Position numbers and translations under genes: made by a program. Below are positions 1 to 8,305 of a stretch of DNA of 21,731 nt, in pieces (the stretch's first letter is position 1; each line of letters starts with the position of its first letter). The notes below the pieces were generated by a model. That model had not been told where the DNA came from, did not search any database, and worked only from the letters and a program-made list of their open reading frames with translations. Source of the DNA: CAZHOV01 sp964534315 (GTDB lineage: Bacteria > Bacteroidota > Bacteroidia > Chitinophagales > Saprospiraceae); contig CAZHOV010000100.1 of NCBI GenBank assembly GCA_964534315.1, forward strand, positions 1-21,731, given 5' to 3'.

Positions 1-55
1 TGCAATGTGCAATGTGCAATGTGCAATGTGCAATGTGCAATGTGCAATGTGCAAT
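1..55. repeat. Heptamer tandem repeat, unit TGCAATG, about 7.9 copies
   Basis: Seven exact copies of the 7-bp unit TGCAATG run from the first base to 49, followed by six more matching bases to 55. The array is cut by the left edge, so its true length is unknown. It is intergenic and lies about 130 bp upstream of the exonuclease gene. It has the same 7-bp period as the other heptamer arrays in this window but a different sequence. Confidence 0.95.
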
Positions 56-63
56 TACTTTTG
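56..63 (+). promoter_or_regulatory. Possible Bacteroidetes -7 element for the ligase operon
   Basis: TACTTTTG matches the Bacteroidetes -7 consensus TAnnTTTG and lies about 125 bp before the exonuclease ATG. The matching -33 position would fall inside the heptamer array, where there is no TTG or TTTG. The gap from 56 to 188 also holds a short T/C-rich direct repeat around 130-150. One short motif match in AT-rich sequence is weak support. Confidence 0.25.
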
Positions 64-188
64 AAAAATAATTGGTTTTAGTTAAATAAAAAAGAAAATC
101 CTTGTTTATTATCTCAATTTTATGATTCTCTTGTCCTCCTGTCCTCTTGATTTAAACCAATCCTCTTTTTTCCCGTTTCCATTTTCAT

Positions 189-1199
189 ATGTTACTCGAA
201 TTTAACAAAAACGGCATTTATTGCGAACAGGCGGACGTATATATTGACCCATGGAGGTCAGTTAAAAAGGCCTTGATCACCCATGGGCATGCCGATCATG
301 CGCGCTGGGGGCATAAAAGCTACCTGGCCACTAACCTGGCCCGACCGGTGATAAAATTCCGGTTGGGTAGTCACATTAATATACAAGGTATTGACTATGG
401 CGAAGAACTACATATCAACGGTGTAAAATTTTCTTTCCATCCGGCAGGCCATATCATCGGATCGGCACAGATACGAGTGGAATATAAAGGAGAGGTCTGG
501 GTCGTTTCGGGTGATTACAAACTGGAAAATGACGGCTTATCCACCCCCTTCGAACCGATTAAATGCCATACCTTTATTACAGAATCTACTTTTGGGCTTC
601 CCGTCTATCATTGGGAAGCCCAGCAAGATATATTTGAGGAGATCAACCAATGGTGGGCTGCTAATAAACAAGAAGGAAAAGTGAGTGTTTTGGCAGCCTA
701 TGCACTGGGTAAAGCGCAGCGACTGCTCCACCACTTGGACACCTCCATTGGTACTATTTATACCCACGGCGCTATAGAAAATGTCAATAAAGTACTCCGT
801 TCACAGGGTATTGATTTACCACCAACCACCCGGGTGACCAATACCATCAAGAAGAAAGCGTTTCCGGGCTCCATGGTCTTAGCCACTCCCGGAGCGGTGG
901 GCTCCAATTGGATGAAGCGTTTTCAGCCCTACTCTACCGGCATAGCGAGCGGCTGGATGACCCTCCGTGGAGCACGCAGGCGAAGAGCTGCCGATCGGGG
1001 TTTTATTCTTTCTGATCACGCCGATTGGGATGGACTCAACCAGGCTATTAAAGCCTGTGAAGCTGAGCGGGTTGTAGTGACGCATGGATATACTTCTATT
1101 TATTCCAACTGGCTTCGCGAGAACGGATATGAAGCCTATGAAGCGGAAACCCAATTTGAAGGAGAACTTTTTGACTCGGAGGAGGATAAAGAAAATTAA
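189..1199 (+). CDS. Ligase-associated DNA damage response exonuclease (MBL/beta-CASP fold)
   Basis: This is a 336-residue metallo-beta-lactamase-fold nuclease of the family always found beside bacterial ATP-dependent ligases (the TIGR04122 type, annotated as ligase-associated exonuclease). The metal-binding motif HGHADH is at residues 32-37 (His32, His34, Asp36, His37). Further metal or active-site motifs are HPAGH in the first quarter, SGDYK, SDHAD (Asp276, His277) and the C-terminal THG at 298-300. Together they fit the RNA/DNA-processing beta-CASP group related to mRNA 3'-end processing factors. The stop is only 2 bp before the ligase ATG, so the two are probably co-transcribed and translationally coupled. 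There is no signal peptide, so it should act in the cytoplasm on DNA ends. The ATG at 189 gives the usual family N-terminus; no clear Shine-Dalgarno site is visible. The family call is secure; the exact substrate is inferred from the family. Confidence 0.93.
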   Translation: MLLEFNKNGIYCEQADVYIDPWRSVKKALITHGHADHARWGHKSYLATNLARPVIKFRLGSHINIQGIDYGEELHINGVKFSFHPAGHIIGSAQIRVEYKGEVWVVSGDYKLENDGLSTPFEPIKCHTFITESTFGLPVYHWEAQQDIFEEINQWWAANKQEGKVSVLAAYALGKAQRLLHHLDTSIGTIYTHGAIENVNKVLRSQGIDLPPTTRVTNTIKKKAFPGSMVLATPGAVGSNWMKRFQPYSTGIASGWMTLRGARRRRAADRGFILSDHADWDGLNQAIKACEAERVVVTHGYTSIYSNWLRENGYEAYEAETQFEGELFDSEEDKEN

Positions 1200-1201
1200 T
1201 C

Positions 1202-2797
1202 ATGAAGCTTTTTGCTACCTTATTTAAACAACTGGATCAAACTACCAAAACGAACGCCAAGGTAGAGTCTTTAGCCGATTATTTCAAATCCACCACCGAC
1301 CAGGATCGAATGTGGGCAATGGCCCTTTTATCGCGCCGCAGACCGAAACGAACAGTTAACACCACCCTACTCCGCCACTGGGCTTCAGAAGCCAGCGGTA
1401 TTCCATTGTGGCTATTTGAAGAATCTTATCACGTAGTAGGTGATCTCGCTGAGACCATCGCCCTGTTATTAAAAGATCCGAAACAAGAGAGTGATCATTC
1501 ACTATCCTACTGGATCAACTATATCCGGGATTTAAAAGAACTGGAGGATGAACAGAAAAAGCAAAAAGTGTTCGATGCCTGGGAACAGCTCAATAAAACG
1601 GAACGCTTTCTATTCAATAAATTAATTACCGGCGGCTTTCGGATTGGTGTTTCTCAAAAGTTGATGGTTCGGGCCCTCTCCAAGTATACTGAAATCGACG
1701 AAAATCTGCTCGCCCATCGCCTTATGGGTACGTGGTCGCCAGACGATAATACGTTCGAAGATTTAGTGCTCACTAAAGATCCCACTGAAGATGTTTCCAA
1801 ACCCTACCCTTTCTATCTGGCCTATCCACTGGAAGACGAGATCGAGACGGTCGGACATCCCGATGAATGGATGGCCGAATACAAATGGGACGGTATCCGC
1901 GGGCAGTTGATCATCCGAAAAGACGAATTATTCCTTTGGTCCAGAGGAGAAGAACTGGTAACCGACAAGTTTCCCGAATTCCAACCCTTGATCGGCCATG
2001 TACCCAACGGAACGGTCATCGACGGGGAGATCCTCCCTTTCAAAGACGGCCAACCGCTGACTTTCAATGTATTGCAAACCCGGATTGGAAGAAAAAAAGT
2101 TACTAAAAACATCCTTACCAAGGCTCCGGTGGTCCTCATGGCCTATGATCTACTGGAATGGGAAGGGCAGGATATCCGCCCCACCCCTTTCGAGCAACGT
2201 AGAAATCTGCTCGAACAACTCATTGAACAACCGGCTATTCCCGAAGTGTTAAAAATTTCTCCCCAGATAGCATTTGACGACTGGAATATCATTCAGGAAG
2301 AACGCGAAACTGCCCGCTCCAAACTGAGTGAAGGGATTATGTTAAAAAAGAAAGATGCTATCTACCGGTCAGGCAGAAAACGAGGAGATTGGTGGAAGTG
2401 GAAAGTCGATCCGTTTGTTATTGATGCAGTCATGATCTATGCCCAACGCGGTCACGGCCGGCGTGCCAACTTATACACCGATTACACCTTTGCTGTTTGG
2501 GATGGCTCCTCGTTGGTACCTTTTACTAAAGCCTATTCTGGATTGACAGACGCAGAGTTTCGACAGGTTACACAATTTGTACGCAAGAATACCATCGACC
2601 GGTTTGGGCCTGTCCGGAGCGTTAAGCCTGAATTGGTCTTTGAGATTGCCTTTGAGGGGATCAACGCATCCAAACGCCATAAGTCTGGGGTTGCCCTGCG
2701 TTTTCCCCGGATCAATCGCTGGCGCAAAGACAAGCCCACTGAAGAAGCCAATACCCTTGATGATCTTAAAGCCCTTCTCGATCAATATGGAGCATAA
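1202..2797 (+). CDS. ATP-dependent DNA ligase, bacterial cluster type
   Basis: A 531-residue ATP-dependent DNA ligase of the bacterial type found with an exonuclease, helicase and phosphoesterase (TIGR04120-like). Residues 1-200 fit the alpha-helical N-terminal domain. The nucleotidyltransferase core carries motif I EYKWDG with the AMP-accepting lysine at 228, motif III around VIDGEIL, motif IV EGIMLK starting at Glu377, and motif V WWKWK at 397-401. The C-terminal OB-fold domain follows to about residue 520. It seals nicks by lysyl-AMP and DNA-adenylate steps. It is distinct from the essential NAD-dependent LigA, which is not in this window. It starts 2 bp after the exonuclease stop, and its last 11 bases overlap the helicase start. 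This packing implies one mRNA and stoichiometric production of the three enzymes. All catalytic motifs are intact. Confidence 0.95.
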   Translation: MKLFATLFKQLDQTTKTNAKVESLADYFKSTTDQDRMWAMALLSRRRPKRTVNTTLLRHWASEASGIPLWLFEESYHVVGDLAETIALLLKDPKQESDHSLSYWINYIRDLKELEDEQKKQKVFDAWEQLNKTERFLFNKLITGGFRIGVSQKLMVRALSKYTEIDENLLAHRLMGTWSPDDNTFEDLVLTKDPTEDVSKPYPFYLAYPLEDEIETVGHPDEWMAEYKWDGIRGQLIIRKDELFLWSRGEELVTDKFPEFQPLIGHVPNGTVIDGEILPFKDGQPLTFNVLQTRIGRKKVTKNILTKAPVVLMAYDLLEWEGQDIRPTPFEQRRNLLEQLIEQPAIPEVLKISPQIAFDDWNIIQEERETARSKLSEGIMLKKKDAIYRSGRKRGDWWKWKVDPFVIDAVMIYAQRGHGRRANLYTDYTFAVWDGSSLVPFTKAYSGLTDAEFRQVTQFVRKNTIDRFGPVRSVKPELVFEIAFEGINASKRHKSGVALRFPRINRWRKDKPTEEANTLDDLKALLDQYGA

Positions 2798-5243
2798 AGA
2801 ATGGATAGAAAGAGGCATCTTATGGTTTGAAAAGCGGGGCTGGAAACCTTTTCCTTTTCAAATGAACGCTTGGAAAGCTTATCTCCAGGGGCAAAACGGG
2901 CTGGTCAATGCGCCTACGGGCAGCGGTAAAACCTATTCGTTGGTGGTTCCTATCTTGCTGCAAGCCCTGCAAAGGCAACAAACCCATTCCAAACAAAAAG
3001 AAAAAGGCATCAAGGCCATTTGGATAACCCCGATCAGAGCTCTGGCCAAAGAGATTCATCAATCCACTGCACGCGCGATAGAAGGGTTAGGACTTGGCTG
3101 GGAAGTAGCGATCCGCTCAGGCGATACTTCCTCATCTGACCGTCAGAAGCAAAAACGCAATCCTCCGGATTTCCTGATCACCACGCCCGAAAGCCTTCAT
3201 CTGATATTGGCTACGAACGGCTATTCTGATCTACTCCAGTATTTACAAGTTATTGTTGCCGATGAGTGGCACGAACTGATGGGCTCAAAACGAGGTGTTC
3301 AAATGGAATTAGCGATTTCAAGGCTTCGAGGGCTTTTGCCTGAGTTGCGCGTTTGGGGCATTTCCGCAACGATCGGCAATATGGAAGAGTCCCTCCAGGT
3401 ATTGATGGGAATGGAGATTTATGAAAAGGGCGATTATACGATCATCAAATCGGGCATCAAAAAGCAGATCGAGGTGGCTTCCGTCTTACCCGATGAAGTA
3501 GAGCGATTTCCCTGGGCGGGGCATCTGGGAATCAAATTATTAGAAAAAGTTATTCCGATCCTTCAAAACAGTTCGAGTACCCTCATTTTTACCAATACCA
3601 GAGCTCAATGCGAGATTTGGTATCAAAATATTATAGAAGTAGCTCCCGAATTGATTGGGTTGGTAGCTATGCATCACGGTTCGATCAGCAGGGAATTGCG
3701 GAATTGGGTGGAAGATAGTCTGCATGAAGGAAAGATCAAAGCAGTAGTCTGCACTTCCAGTCTCGACCTGGGTGTAGATTTCCGGCCGGTAGAAACGATC
3801 GTTCAAATTGGTAGTCCCAAGGGAGTGGCCCGCTTTGTACAGCGGGCGGGAAGAAGCGGGCACCAGCCCGGCGCCAAGAGTACCATCTACTTCGTTCCTA
3901 CTCATTCTCTTGAACTATTGGAAGGAGCTGCACTCCGTACTGCCATTGAAAACCAGCAAATTGAAAAAAGAATTCCTTATATCCGCTCTTTTGACGTGCT
4001 GATCCAATACCTGGTCACCTTATCCGTTTCCGAAGGTTTTTACCCGGAAGAGATTTATGATGAGATTAGGCAGACCTTCTCCTATCATAGTATTTCGTTA
4101 GAAGAATGGGGCTGGATATTAGGGTTCATCACTTCCGGTGGGGCCCTGGAAGCTTACGATGAGTACAAAAAGGTAGCCATTGACAAAGCGGGAAAATTCC
4201 GAATTCTCAACAAGCGGCTAGCTCAGCGCCACCGGTTATCAATGGGCACCATTGTCGGAGATGCTTCTCTGCAAGTTAAATATATTTCCGGAAAGAAGAT
4301 TGGCACTATTGAAGAGTGGTTTATCGCTCAACTCAAACCAGGCGATATTTTTTGGTTTGCCGGCCGGGGTCTTGAATTGGTGCGGATAAAAGATATGACC
4401 GTTCAGGTACGTAAATCAAAAGAAAAAACAGGGAAAGTACCTGCCTGGATGGGGGGCAGAATACAACTTTCTTCTCAACTATCGGATGAATTGCGCGCGC
4501 AGTTAGAGGCGCTCGCCATTGGCGAAAGCATCCATCCCGAAGTCAAAATACTCGCTCCTATAGCGAAGGTTCAGCAAGCGCGATCGATCCTGCCTCAGAG
4601 GGATGAGTTCCTGATTGAATATTTTAAAAGCAAAGAAGGATATCATCTGTTGATGTATCCATTTGAGGGACGTTTTGTACATGAGGGGATGGGAGCTTTA
4701 ATCGCTTACCGGATTTCTCGCATCCGTTCGATCAGCTTTTCCATCGCCATGAATGATTATGGATTTGAGTTGTTATCAGAAGATGAAATTCCAATCGAAG
4801 AAGTGTTGGAGTCCGACTGCTTCAGTCTCCATAATTTGGGATTAGATATTCAGTCGAGCATCAATGAAGTAGAAATGGCGAGAAGGCGTTTCCGGGACAT
4901 TGCCAGTATTGCCGGGTTGGTATTTAAAGGTTTTCCGGGGCAGCCTAAAAAAGAACGGCATTTGCAAAGTTCTTCCTCCTTGCTTTTTGATGTTTTTCAC
5001 GATCACGAGCCGGAAAATTTATTATTCCTCCAAGCCTACGAAGAAGTTCGTCAATTTCAACTGGAAGAAACCCGGCTAAGAGCCGTTTTAAAGCGTATCA
5101 AAGACCAGAAGATCGTCCTCACCAGACCTGCAAAAGCTACTCCCCTAGCCTTTCCTATCATGGTAGACCGGTTAAGAGAAAAAATGAGTTCAGAAAAATT
5201 AGAAGACCGGATCAAAAAAATGACGCTGATGCTGGAGCGGTAA
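2787..5243 (+). CDS. Ligase-associated DEXH-box helicase (Lhr-core type)
   Basis: Superfamily 2 helicase of about 818 residues, of the Lhr-Core kind that accompanies bacterial ATP-dependent ligases (TIGR04121-like). Counting from the ATG at 2787, Walker A APTGSGKT is at 42-49, the DEXH box DEWH at 159-162, motif III SAT at 193-195, and motif VI QRAGRSGH at 352-359. The segment TSSLDLGVDF just before is motif V. The remainder fits the winged-helix and Lhr-specific C-terminal domains, including a conserved RFRDIASIAGLVF stretch. The reading frame is open back to 2577, but those residues overlap the ligase and look like noise. The ATG at 2787 overlaps the ligase stop by 11 bp and puts the FQ motif region (PFPFQ) about 20 residues in, as is normal. 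Homologues translocate 3' to 5' on single-stranded DNA and unwind duplexes or hybrids. Another possible start is the ATG at 2760. Confidence 0.93.
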   Translation: MEHKEWIERGILWFEKRGWKPFPFQMNAWKAYLQGQNGLVNAPTGSGKTYSLVVPILLQALQRQQTHSKQKEKGIKAIWITPIRALAKEIHQSTARAIEGLGLGWEVAIRSGDTSSSDRQKQKRNPPDFLITTPESLHLILATNGYSDLLQYLQVIVADEWHELMGSKRGVQMELAISRLRGLLPELRVWGISATIGNMEESLQVLMGMEIYEKGDYTIIKSGIKKQIEVASVLPDEVERFPWAGHLGIKLLEKVIPILQNSSSTLIFTNTRAQCEIWYQNIIEVAPELIGLVAMHHGSISRELRNWVEDSLHEGKIKAVVCTSSLDLGVDFRPVETIVQIGSPKGVARFVQRAGRSGHQPGAKSTIYFVPTHSLELLEGAALRTAIENQQIEKRIPYIRSFDVLIQYLVTLSVSEGFYPEEIYDEIRQTFSYHSISLEEWGWILGFITSGGALEAYDEYKKVAIDKAGKFRILNKRLAQRHRLSMGTIVGDASLQVKYISGKKIGTIEEWFIAQLKPGDIFWFAGRGLELVRIKDMTVQVRKSKEKTGKVPAWMGGRIQLSSQLSDELRAQLEALAIGESIHPEVKILAPIAKVQQARSILPQRDEFLIEYFKSKEGYHLLMYPFEGRFVHEGMGALIAYRISRIRSISFSIAMNDYGFELLSEDEIPIEEVLESDCFSLHNLGLDIQSSINEVEMARRRFRDIASIAGLVFKGFPGQPKKERHLQSSSSLLFDVFHDHEPENLLFLQAYEEVRQFQLEETRLRAVLKRIKDQKIVLTRPAKATPLAFPIMVDRLREKMSSEKLEDRIKKMTLMLER

Positions 5244-5272
5244 ACCATTTCTTACAACCACAAAAAAAATAA

Positions 5273-5280
5273 TATCTTTG
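5273..5280 (+). promoter_or_regulatory. Candidate Bacteroidetes promoter -7 element for the M4 peptidase
   Basis: TATCTTTG is an exact match to TAnnTTTG, 30 bp after the helicase stop and 93 bp before the peptidase ATG. I see no TTG at the expected -33 spacing, so only the -7 half is supported. A separate promoter here would decouple the peptidase from the ligase operon. Confidence 0.5.
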
Positions 5281-5373
5281 AACATTATTTTAATTCCATT
5301 ATTTCTATTGTAGCCCTTCTTTACCAGCCAAGAATTTACCTAACCAATTAAAATTTTCAAAATTTAATACCTG

Positions 5374-8223
5374 ATGCGACACTTATACACTGCTCTACTG
5401 TGTTTATTTATGCTCAACACCCTTTGGGGCCAGCAACCTGCCCATCCGGATTTTAAAACCACCTTACACGACAACAACTGGATCACGCTTAGAGATAATG
5501 TTGACGTGCTGCCGGAAGCCTTTTTTGACCGCTATAAAAACGCACTCGGTTTTGACAACCAACATGATCTGGTTATCTACAAAGCGATGGAAGATAATAT
5601 CGGAATGGTGCACTACCGTGCTAAACAGTATGTGAACGGCTACCCGGTGGACGGAGCAGAATTTATCTTTCACACTATAAATGATAGAGTGAGCCATGCC
5701 AACGGGCGTTTGGTGAAAGGCAACCTACCAGCAGCCAATGCTCAAATCTCAGATGAAGAGGCCATCCAATTGGCGATGGAATACCTTGACGCTCCTCACT
5801 ATTTCTGGCAGATGCCAGGTATGGAAGCCTTAGTGAAGCGCATAAAAAAAGATCCTGAAGCAACGTTCTACCCCTCTCCTCAACTCGTATGGGTAGACCC
5901 CAAATATAGCCAACAAGCCGAAAATTACCAATTGGCCTGGAAAATGGAGATCTACGCCTCCATGCCGGTAGGCACCAAAGAGGTCTTTGTAAATGCGCAA
6001 ACCGGTGCTCTTGTGCATACCCTTGAGAAATGCCAGCATACCAACGTTCCGGGTATTGCTGAAACCCGTTATCACGGCACACAGGAATTTATCACAGATT
6101 CCGTAGCGCCCAACCTATTCCGCTTGCGCGACTACACCAGGGGGGAAGGAGTGGAAACCTTTGATATGAATGAAAGTACCGACTTCGAGGATGGAGTAGA
6201 TTTTGAAGATGAGGATAATTACTGGGATAATGCCAATGACCAGTTTAATGATGCCGCAACAGATGTACACTGGGGTAGCCAGAAAACTTATGATTATTTC
6301 CTGGGAAAACATGGTTATGAGAGTTATGATGGGAATGGTTCATTGATGATCAGCTATGTACACTATGGTCAGGGATTTTTTAACGCTTTCTGGAACGGGA
6401 TGTGGACCACCTATGGCGATGGGAATGGCAATCCACTGACATCTATTGATGTGGTTTCACACGAATGGACGCACGGAGTAACCGATTATACTTCTGATCT
6501 TATTTATCAAGATGAATCTGGAGCGCTGAATGAGTCGTTTAGCGATATTTTTGGAAATGTTGTGGAGTTTTATGCACTTGATACGATAAAAAACTGGATC
6601 ATTGGAGAAGCTAACTTTCAGTTGCGAAATATGGCCAATCCTAAGTCTTATGGCGATCCTGACACCTACCGTGGAAATAATTGGTTTACCGGAAGTGCTG
6701 GTAACGGAGGAGTACATACCAATAGCGGCGTTCAGAATTACTGGTTCCACTTGATGACGGAAGGGGGCTCCGGAACAAATGACAATGGAGATGATTATGA
6801 AGTTGGAGGTCTGGGACTGGAAAAAGCAGCTCAAATCGCTTTTCATAATCAGGTTTTCTACCTAACTCCTTCTTCTCAGTACATCGATGCGCGAGTAGGT
6901 GCACTAAGAAGTGCAGAAGATATTTTCGGCTCTTGCTCTCCGGAGGTGGTAGAAACGGCTAAAGCCTGGCATGCCGTAGGTATTGGATCTTCAACCGTAA
7001 CGAAAGATTTAAGCGTAGTACTGGCTTCCGAACCTATTAACGGATGTGCCGATGGCAGCTTAGACGAATTAACATTTACCTTTACCCTGGTCCCTTCAGG
7101 TTGTAGTTTTTCGCTTGAAGCAGGCGATGAAATCACCGTCGGCTACCGCGTAAATGACGGAGCACCAGTTTCTGATAATATCGTTTTGAATAACACCCTT
7201 AACGAGGAACAAGAGATCACTCACACCTTTAGCACCCCCGCTGATCTGAATGACCAGGGTAAATTTGAAATTGACTTCTGGGTGAGCTATGGGGATGATG
7301 CCAATAGCATTAATGATACGCTCTTCGACTACGAGGTGGTCCGCCCGAAAGTGATCAATGAGGAACGGACAATCACGTTCGAATTGAAAAACAATAGTAT
7401 TTCCCTGGATTCTTTCTACATGATCGAAGGCGATCGCGCTGAAATCGACCTGGAAACGACTCTTGATGCAAGTGAAGGCCTTCGTATGTTGTATATGACA
7501 GGTGGAGAGATCGACGGTCCGGATGATATACAATTTGCTACTACTCCGGAAGAAGTCTTTACCTTAAATCCTGAATTTAATTCACGTATGTGCGCCTGTG
7601 TCGATCTTCCGCAATGGGATCAAGCCTATTTCTCTTTCGATCTTCAACAGTTTTGGTCAAAGGTTTTTCCTGAAGATTTCGGCGTTTCCAATCCTCAGCT
7701 TATCACGGGGATGCGCGTATTGATTAATGGCGAGCAGATTGGCTCTTCTTTCCATCCCGCTCCGGATGCCCATACGGCCAATAGTGTGCCCTGGGAAACG
7801 CACGTCTTTGACATCACGGATTATGCAGGTACTGCTTTTGAGATCTGCCTGCAGGGCAAGCATTTCTTTAATAATGATTCGGATTATTTAGATAATAGCT
7901 TTGGCGACCAAACGAATATCGATGAAGTCAGCATTTATTCGGTTATTCCAAGCAATACAGAAGTTCTAAACAAGGAAGCGATATCTCTCGTACCAAACCC
8001 TTCCAATGGACAGTTTTTCCTAAATTTACCGAATTCCTTTAGCCAATCGCTCGAGATCGAAGTAAGCGATGCCTTAGGAAGAATCGTAAAGACCTGGTCA
8101 TTTGATCAACAACAGGTCATTCCCCAACTGGCTCTTCAACTCCCTGAAGTGGCTCCGGGATTATACTTGGTTACAATTGAAACGGAAGGAGTAAAAGTTA
8201 CAGAAAAGCTTATTATTGAATAG
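5374..8223 (+). CDS. Secreted M4 (thermolysin-like) metallopeptidase with T9SS sorting domain
   Basis: A 949-residue secreted zinc endopeptidase. Residues 1-19 form a signal peptide ending in LWGQ. Residues 20-220 match an FTP/PepSY-type M4 propeptide, which keeps the enzyme inactive and helps folding. The catalytic domain runs from about 230 to 540: HEWTH at 363-367 supplies two zinc ligands and the general base Glu364; Glu387 in GALNESFSD is the third ligand, 24 residues after His363 as in thermolysin; His448 in GGVHTNSG fits the transition-state histidine. An acidic stretch (residues 255-290) sits at the junction of propeptide and catalytic domain. Two beta-rich domains of unknown role follow (about 545-680 and 690-860). 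The last 80 residues, from PNPSNG at 874, are a T9SS type A sorting domain, so the protein should cross the outer membrane by type IX secretion. It likely degrades external protein for nutrition. Confidence 0.94.
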   Translation: MRHLYTALLCLFMLNTLWGQQPAHPDFKTTLHDNNWITLRDNVDVLPEAFFDRYKNALGFDNQHDLVIYKAMEDNIGMVHYRAKQYVNGYPVDGAEFIFHTINDRVSHANGRLVKGNLPAANAQISDEEAIQLAMEYLDAPHYFWQMPGMEALVKRIKKDPEATFYPSPQLVWVDPKYSQQAENYQLAWKMEIYASMPVGTKEVFVNAQTGALVHTLEKCQHTNVPGIAETRYHGTQEFITDSVAPNLFRLRDYTRGEGVETFDMNESTDFEDGVDFEDEDNYWDNANDQFNDAATDVHWGSQKTYDYFLGKHGYESYDGNGSLMISYVHYGQGFFNAFWNGMWTTYGDGNGNPLTSIDVVSHEWTHGVTDYTSDLIYQDESGALNESFSDIFGNVVEFYALDTIKNWIIGEANFQLRNMANPKSYGDPDTYRGNNWFTGSAGNGGVHTNSGVQNYWFHLMTEGGSGTNDNGDDYEVGGLGLEKAAQIAFHNQVFYLTPSSQYIDARVGALRSAEDIFGSCSPEVVETAKAWHAVGIGSSTVTKDLSVVLASEPINGCADGSLDELTFTFTLVPSGCSFSLEAGDEITVGYRVNDGAPVSDNIVLNNTLNEEQEITHTFSTPADLNDQGKFEIDFWVSYGDDANSINDTLFDYEVVRPKVINEERTITFELKNNSISLDSFYMIEGDRAEIDLETTLDASEGLRMLYMTGGEIDGPDDIQFATTPEEVFTLNPEFNSRMCACVDLPQWDQAYFSFDLQQFWSKVFPEDFGVSNPQLITGMRVLINGEQIGSSFHPAPDAHTANSVPWETHVFDITDYAGTAFEICLQGKHFFNNDSDYLDNSFGDQTNIDEVSIYSVIPSNTEVLNKEAISLVPNPSNGQFFLNLPNSFSQSLEIEVSDALGRIVKTWSFDQQQVIPQLALQLPEVAPGLYLVTIETEGVKVTEKLIIE

Positions 8224-8236
8224 GTAATTATATTTG

Positions 8237-8290
8237 TAGAGAGGTGTATCTTTTTAAAAAATCAATTTTTTAAAAAGATACACCTCTCTA
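8237..8290. terminator. Perfect 26-bp inverted repeat, likely bidirectional terminator
   Basis: The arms 8237-8262 and 8265-8290 are exact reverse complements of 26 bp each, with only two bases (CA) between them. The outer half of each arm is mixed sequence; the inner half is a T5A6 run. It lies 13 bp past the M4 peptidase stop and 15 bp past the asnA stop, between convergent genes, so it can form a hairpin in both transcripts. The A/T inner run supplies a U-tract after the outer stem on either strand. The role as terminator is inferred from position and structure. Confidence 0.85.
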
Positions 8291-8305
8291 TTAGAATTTT
8301 TACTT

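Noticed and set aside
2577..2786. N-terminal extension of the helicase
   Set aside because: The 70 residues come from the ligase coding sequence in another frame and do not resemble helicase sequence; the ATG at 2787 gives a normal family start.
189..5243. Anti-phage defence island
   Set aside because: Helicase plus nuclease clusters can suggest defence, but these four proteins match the known ligase-associated DNA-repair set, and no restriction, toxin or mobile genes are nearby.
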